NCBI RefSeq assembly: GCF_014201715.1
Contig: NZ_JACHFD010000001.1
Coordinates: forward strand, 62,001 to 126,000
DNA length: 64,000 bases
Direction: 5' to 3'
Origin: Haloferula luteola
GTDB lineage: Bacteria; Verrucomicrobiota; Verrucomicrobiia; Verrucomicrobiales; Akkermansiaceae
Shown here: one piece after another, positions 61,136 to 64,000 of the stretch
Position numbering within the stretch: position 1 is the first letter of the stretch
How the letters are laid out: every line of letters starts with the position of its first letter
Notes under the pieces: generated by a model
The model's database searches: none
What the model saw: only the letters and a program-made list of their open reading frames with translations
What the model was told of the DNA's origin: nothing
Translations under genes and position numbers: made by a program

Positions 61136-61687
61136 ATGACCCAACACCTTATTTTGGCGCTCGCTCTGGCTTCATTGGCTTCAGCCAAGAACTTCGACTG
61201 GGAGGAAGCCGACGTCCTCCGCGTCCATACGGAAGCACCCCGGGCCACCACCATGGCCTTCCCTGACAAAGACTCCGCGCAGACCCTGCTACGACTGGAG
61301 TCCACCTGGTGCCACATGCTCAACGGATCCTGGAAGTTCCACCACGTCGGCAACCCTGCCAACAACCCGCATGGATTCGAGATGCCCGGTTTCGACGACT
61401 CGACGTGGGATGGAATTCCCGGTCCGTCGAACTGGCAGCTCCATGGGTATGGCATCCCATCTCCCTCGATACCCACATCACCTATCGCCAAGATTGCCGC
61501 GAACTTCCGGGGCGTCGGTGACAAGGGCGCGAGCTGCGCCACTATCCGCTCGGATGCGTTCGACGCTCTTTGGGAGGCCATGCGGCGTGGCAACCCGTTG
61601 GCCCATCCCGAATGTGTCGACGCTTTCGACATTCACTCCTGCCGCATGGTCGAAGGGATGGTCAATTACCCCCTGCTCTCTGAATGA
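61136..61687 (+). pseudogene. Truncated GH2 beta-galactosidase N-terminus fused to an unrelated C-terminus
   Basis: The first 115 residues carry a signal peptide (LILALALASLASAK) and the GH2 sugar-binding start: CHMLNGSWKFHHVG, FDDSTWDGIPGPSNWQLHGY. Just after GYGIP a different frame reads PISLDTHITY, the expected continuation, so a frameshift is present. The remaining 55 residues (ATIRSDAFDALWEAMRRGNP, DAFDIHSCRMVEGMVNYPLL) belong to another protein end that I cannot identify. The catalytic domain of the glycosidase is gone. It is a deletion scar, overlapping the start of the next frame. Confidence 0.65.
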
Positions 61688-61713
61688 CAAACTCTCGCTT
61701 ATACCTTCCGACG

Positions 61714-63831
61714 ATGCGTGCTCGTCACCACTCGGTTGCTGCACTTCTACTGGCGGCCCTGACGACGGGCGAGGTTCGAGCGGAAACGAAGCCACAAGTC
61801 GTGATCCTCCGGGGTGATGCTCCCAGCAAACTTTTCGAAGGCATCGGCATGGTCAACGGTGGCGGGGCAACCTCGGTCCTGCTCAAGGACTACCCGGAGC
61901 CCCAGCGCAGCCAAATCCTCGACATGGTTTACAGGCCGAAGTTCGGCGCCTCGGTGAGCGCGCTGATGGTCGAGATTCCCGGCGACGGCAACTCGACCCA
62001 AGGGTCGATGCCCAGCCACATGCATACCCGCGACGACCTCGACTACACCCGCGGATACACTTGGTGGATCCTTCGCGAGGTCAAACAACGCAACCCGCAA
62101 ATCACCCTTGATGGCGCAGCGTGGAGCGCGCCCGGGTGGATCGGCAACGGTGAGTTTTGGTCGCAGGACGCCGCCGATTACTACGTCCAATGGCTTGAAG
62201 GTCTGCGTGACGTGCACGGCATCGAGCTCGATGCCATCGGTTGCCGCAACGAAAAGGGCGTGAGCTACGAGTTCGCGAAGAAGCTGAGGGCAACTCTCGA
62301 TGCCAAAGGATTCGACAAGGTACGACTGCACGCCTTCGACAACTGGCCCGACAACAAGTTCGACTTCGTGAACGACATGCTAAAGGACGAGGATTTGCGC
62401 GATGCGATCAACATCCTCGGCGCTCACGTTCTGTTCGCCAACAAGCACGCCTCCGAGGAAGTGCAACGGACGGCGGCGAAAATGAACAAGCCAATCTGGA
62501 ACACCGAGGACCACGTTTACCTGAAAGGCTTCGATTGCGCGATCACGCTGGTGAAATGCTTCAACGAGAATTTCATCCGCAGTGGTGCCACCCGCATCGT
62601 GAACTGGTACGACATCGGCGGGGTGTATCCGATCGAGCCCTACTCCGAAGATCCGCCGGTGATCCTCGCGCACTCGCCATGGAGTGGACACTACGAGGTG
62701 CGCGAAGCGCTGTGGGGCTACGCTCACTACGGCCAGTTCACCGAGGCCGGCTGGGATTACCTCAAGGACTCCTGTGGCGACCTCCACGGCGGCGGCACTT
62801 TCGTGACGCTGAAGTCCCCGCAAAAGGACTACAGCGTGATTCTCGAAACCAAGGATGCCGAACGACCACAGCAGCTCCGCTTCGAGGTCGGAGGCGGCTT
62901 GTCCGGAAAAGAGCTGTGCGTCTGGCGAAGCAATGAGGCGGACCAGTTCGTCCAACAGGAATCCATCAAACCGAAAGGCGGCGAGTTCACGCTTACCCTC
63001 GAGCCGGATTCCATCTACTCGCTGTCCACCACCACCGGCCAGCAGAAGGGCGGCTTTGACGATATTCCGGCCGCCAAATCCTTCCCCTTCCCCTACTACG
63101 AAACCTTCGAAAGTTACGAATCGCCCGAGGCTCACGGCGGGCTGCCGCGCTACACGGCGGACATATCCGGCGCTTTTGAGATCACCGACCGCCCCGGCGG
63201 GAGCGGAAAATGCATGCGCCAGGCGGCGCCGATTCCCACCCTCTCGTGGGCCCCGGATTGGCAGCCCTACACGATCATCGGGGACGACAAGTGGACCGAC
63301 TACGAGGTGTCCGCCGACGTCCGACTGGACCCCGGTGATTCCGCTGCGGTGATGGGCCGCGTGAACCACGTGGGCACTGGCTGGGGTTTCATTCCGAAAG
63401 GGTATTTCCTGGAACTTGGTGCCGACGGCCAGTGCCGCCTCGTCGTGATCCGTGGCAAAACGGACAAGAAAACGCTTGTCGGCGATGCCGAGCAGCAGGC
63501 CGCCATCGCTGCTGCGAAGGACGACAGCGAAGGGGGCGAAAAGGAACTCGGAAAAGCCACGGTCCCGGGTGTTCAGCCCGGCGGATGGCACCAACTCATG
63601 CTGCGCTTCGAGGATTCCACCATCACCGCCCTGGTCGATGGCAAACCCGTGATCAGCGCCACCGATGACCTCTATGAGCACGGCATGGCAGGTCTGCTGG
63701 CCGGTGCCCGGAAAAAAACCCTAAGCATGCCGTATTTCGACAACCTGCAGATTAAGGCAGTCGGCACTCCCACGCCGGATCCATCAACAGCCCTGCCCGG
63801 CCAGTCGCCGATCTACGATATTTCCCGTTAG
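61714..63831 (+). CDS. Galactosylceramidase (GH59) homologue
   Basis: 705 residues from the ATG at 61714, which starts a good signal peptide (MRARHHSVAALLLAALTTGE); an ATG at 61684 is possible. It closely follows animal GALC through the chain: GIGMVNGGGATSVLLKDYPE, RSQILDMVYRPKFGASV, PSHMHTRDDLDYTRGYTWW. The acid/base glutamate is in GCRNEKGVS and the nucleophile in IWNTEDHVYL. YSEDPPVILAHSPWSGHYEV and the C-terminal lectin-like domain (IIGDDKWTDYEVSADVRLDP) are also kept. GH59 removes galactose from galactosylceramide and related substrates, or similar beta-galactosides. It is probably periplasmic or secreted. Confidence 0.92.
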   Translation: MRARHHSVAALLLAALTTGEVRAETKPQVVILRGDAPSKLFEGIGMVNGGGATSVLLKDYPEPQRSQILDMVYRPKFGASVSALMVEIPGDGNSTQGSMPSHMHTRDDLDYTRGYTWWILREVKQRNPQITLDGAAWSAPGWIGNGEFWSQDAADYYVQWLEGLRDVHGIELDAIGCRNEKGVSYEFAKKLRATLDAKGFDKVRLHAFDNWPDNKFDFVNDMLKDEDLRDAINILGAHVLFANKHASEEVQRTAAKMNKPIWNTEDHVYLKGFDCAITLVKCFNENFIRSGATRIVNWYDIGGVYPIEPYSEDPPVILAHSPWSGHYEVREALWGYAHYGQFTEAGWDYLKDSCGDLHGGGTFVTLKSPQKDYSVILETKDAERPQQLRFEVGGGLSGKELCVWRSNEADQFVQQESIKPKGGEFTLTLEPDSIYSLSTTTGQQKGGFDDIPAAKSFPFPYYETFESYESPEAHGGLPRYTADISGAFEITDRPGGSGKCMRQAAPIPTLSWAPDWQPYTIIGDDKWTDYEVSADVRLDPGDSAAVMGRVNHVGTGWGFIPKGYFLELGADGQCRLVVIRGKTDKKTLVGDAEQQAAIAAAKDDSEGGEKELGKATVPGVQPGGWHQLMLRFEDSTITALVDGKPVISATDDLYEHGMAGLLAGARKKTLSMPYFDNLQIKAVGTPTPDPSTALPGQSPIYDISR

Positions 63832-64000
63832 TCCAGCTCGCCTCCAGCCCAAGACCTCTGCCATCCTTCGCCTACACGCCCTCTCCGCATCGCTCGCCGG
63901 ACTCGGGATTCTTCTGCAAACCGCCAACGCCTTTTGCTCCTCGGTTTTGGTGCTCCCCGTGTTTGCAGGGCCGATGCGATTCGAGGAAGTCGCGGTGAAG
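63832..64000. other. Right-edge interval, no supportable gene
   Basis: One frame is open to the window end and encodes a hydrophobic run (LSASLAGLGILLQTANA) like a signal peptide, but has no ATG before it. An ATG at 63974 begins MRFEEVAVK. It may be the start of a following gene or another remnant; too short to say. Confidence 0.25.

Noticed and set aside
62380-63681. 433-codon minus-strand frame inside the GH59 gene
   Set aside because: GH59 identity on the plus strand is unmistakable.

Overview
The window looks like a chromosomal segment of a member of the Verrucomicrobiota (an inference from gene style: nuo, pst and glutamate synthase loci without strong Shine-Dalgarno sequences, large extracellular HAF/thrombospondin-type proteins, ExbB/ExbD clusters next to polysaccharide or glycolipid hydrolases). 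The backbone is GC-rich with tightly packed genes. No rRNA, tRNA or CRISPR array was recognised.

Backbone, 1-42.4 kb. From the left: the start of purL (runs off the window), an unknown winged-helix-like protein, a TPMT-type methyltransferase, a pair of overlapping HtrA-like genes (one with an intact triad, one a pseudoprotease with the PDZ domain placed inside the protease fold), a MoeB/ThiF-rhodanese fusion, a thioredoxin-like protein, trpD and a C39-like protease. A minus-strand operon nuoG-H-I-J-K-L-M-N (the second half of complex I) follows, then efp. A phosphate locus comes next: porin, pstS, pstC, pstA, two pstB and phoU, preceded by GTSAC half-sites in roughly 11-bp register that look like PhoB boxes. 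Then a 1067-residue HAF-repeat and calcium-repeat secreted protein, a rhodanese-like protein without its cysteine, pssA, a cell-wall amidase, gltB and an alpha/beta hydrolase.

Mobile block, 42.4-55.6 kb. This is the most interesting part. Three dif-like Xer recombination sites (42419, 53537, 55608) bound two elements in tandem. The first, about 11 kb, carries a filamentous-phage (inovirus) core in canonical order: HUH replication initiator, candidate ssDNA-binding protein, tiny coat proteins of 33, 43 and 41 residues with a terminator after the 43-residue major-coat candidate, a pIII-like attachment protein, a three-helix pVI-like protein, a Zot/pI ATPase and its own pIV-like secretin. It also carries a DUF2726 nuclease-like gene and an AT-rich cargo/non-coding region. 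The second element, about 2 kb, has no phage structural genes. It carries a lipoprotein, an XRE-type regulator and a decayed copy of the same right-end HTH gene and operator as the first, so it looks like a satellite or degraded relative that used the same site.

Right flank, 55.6-64 kb. A zone of decay (multiply frameshifted IS5-family transposase, LuxR-type HTH fragment) leads into an operon exbB-exbD-exbD plus a membrane-anchored protein with a carbohydrate-binding-like C-terminus, a truncated GH2 beta-galactosidase remnant joined to an unrelated C-terminus, and a full-length GH59 galactosylceramidase homologue. Together they suggest an energised envelope system linked to breakdown of galactosyl substrates.
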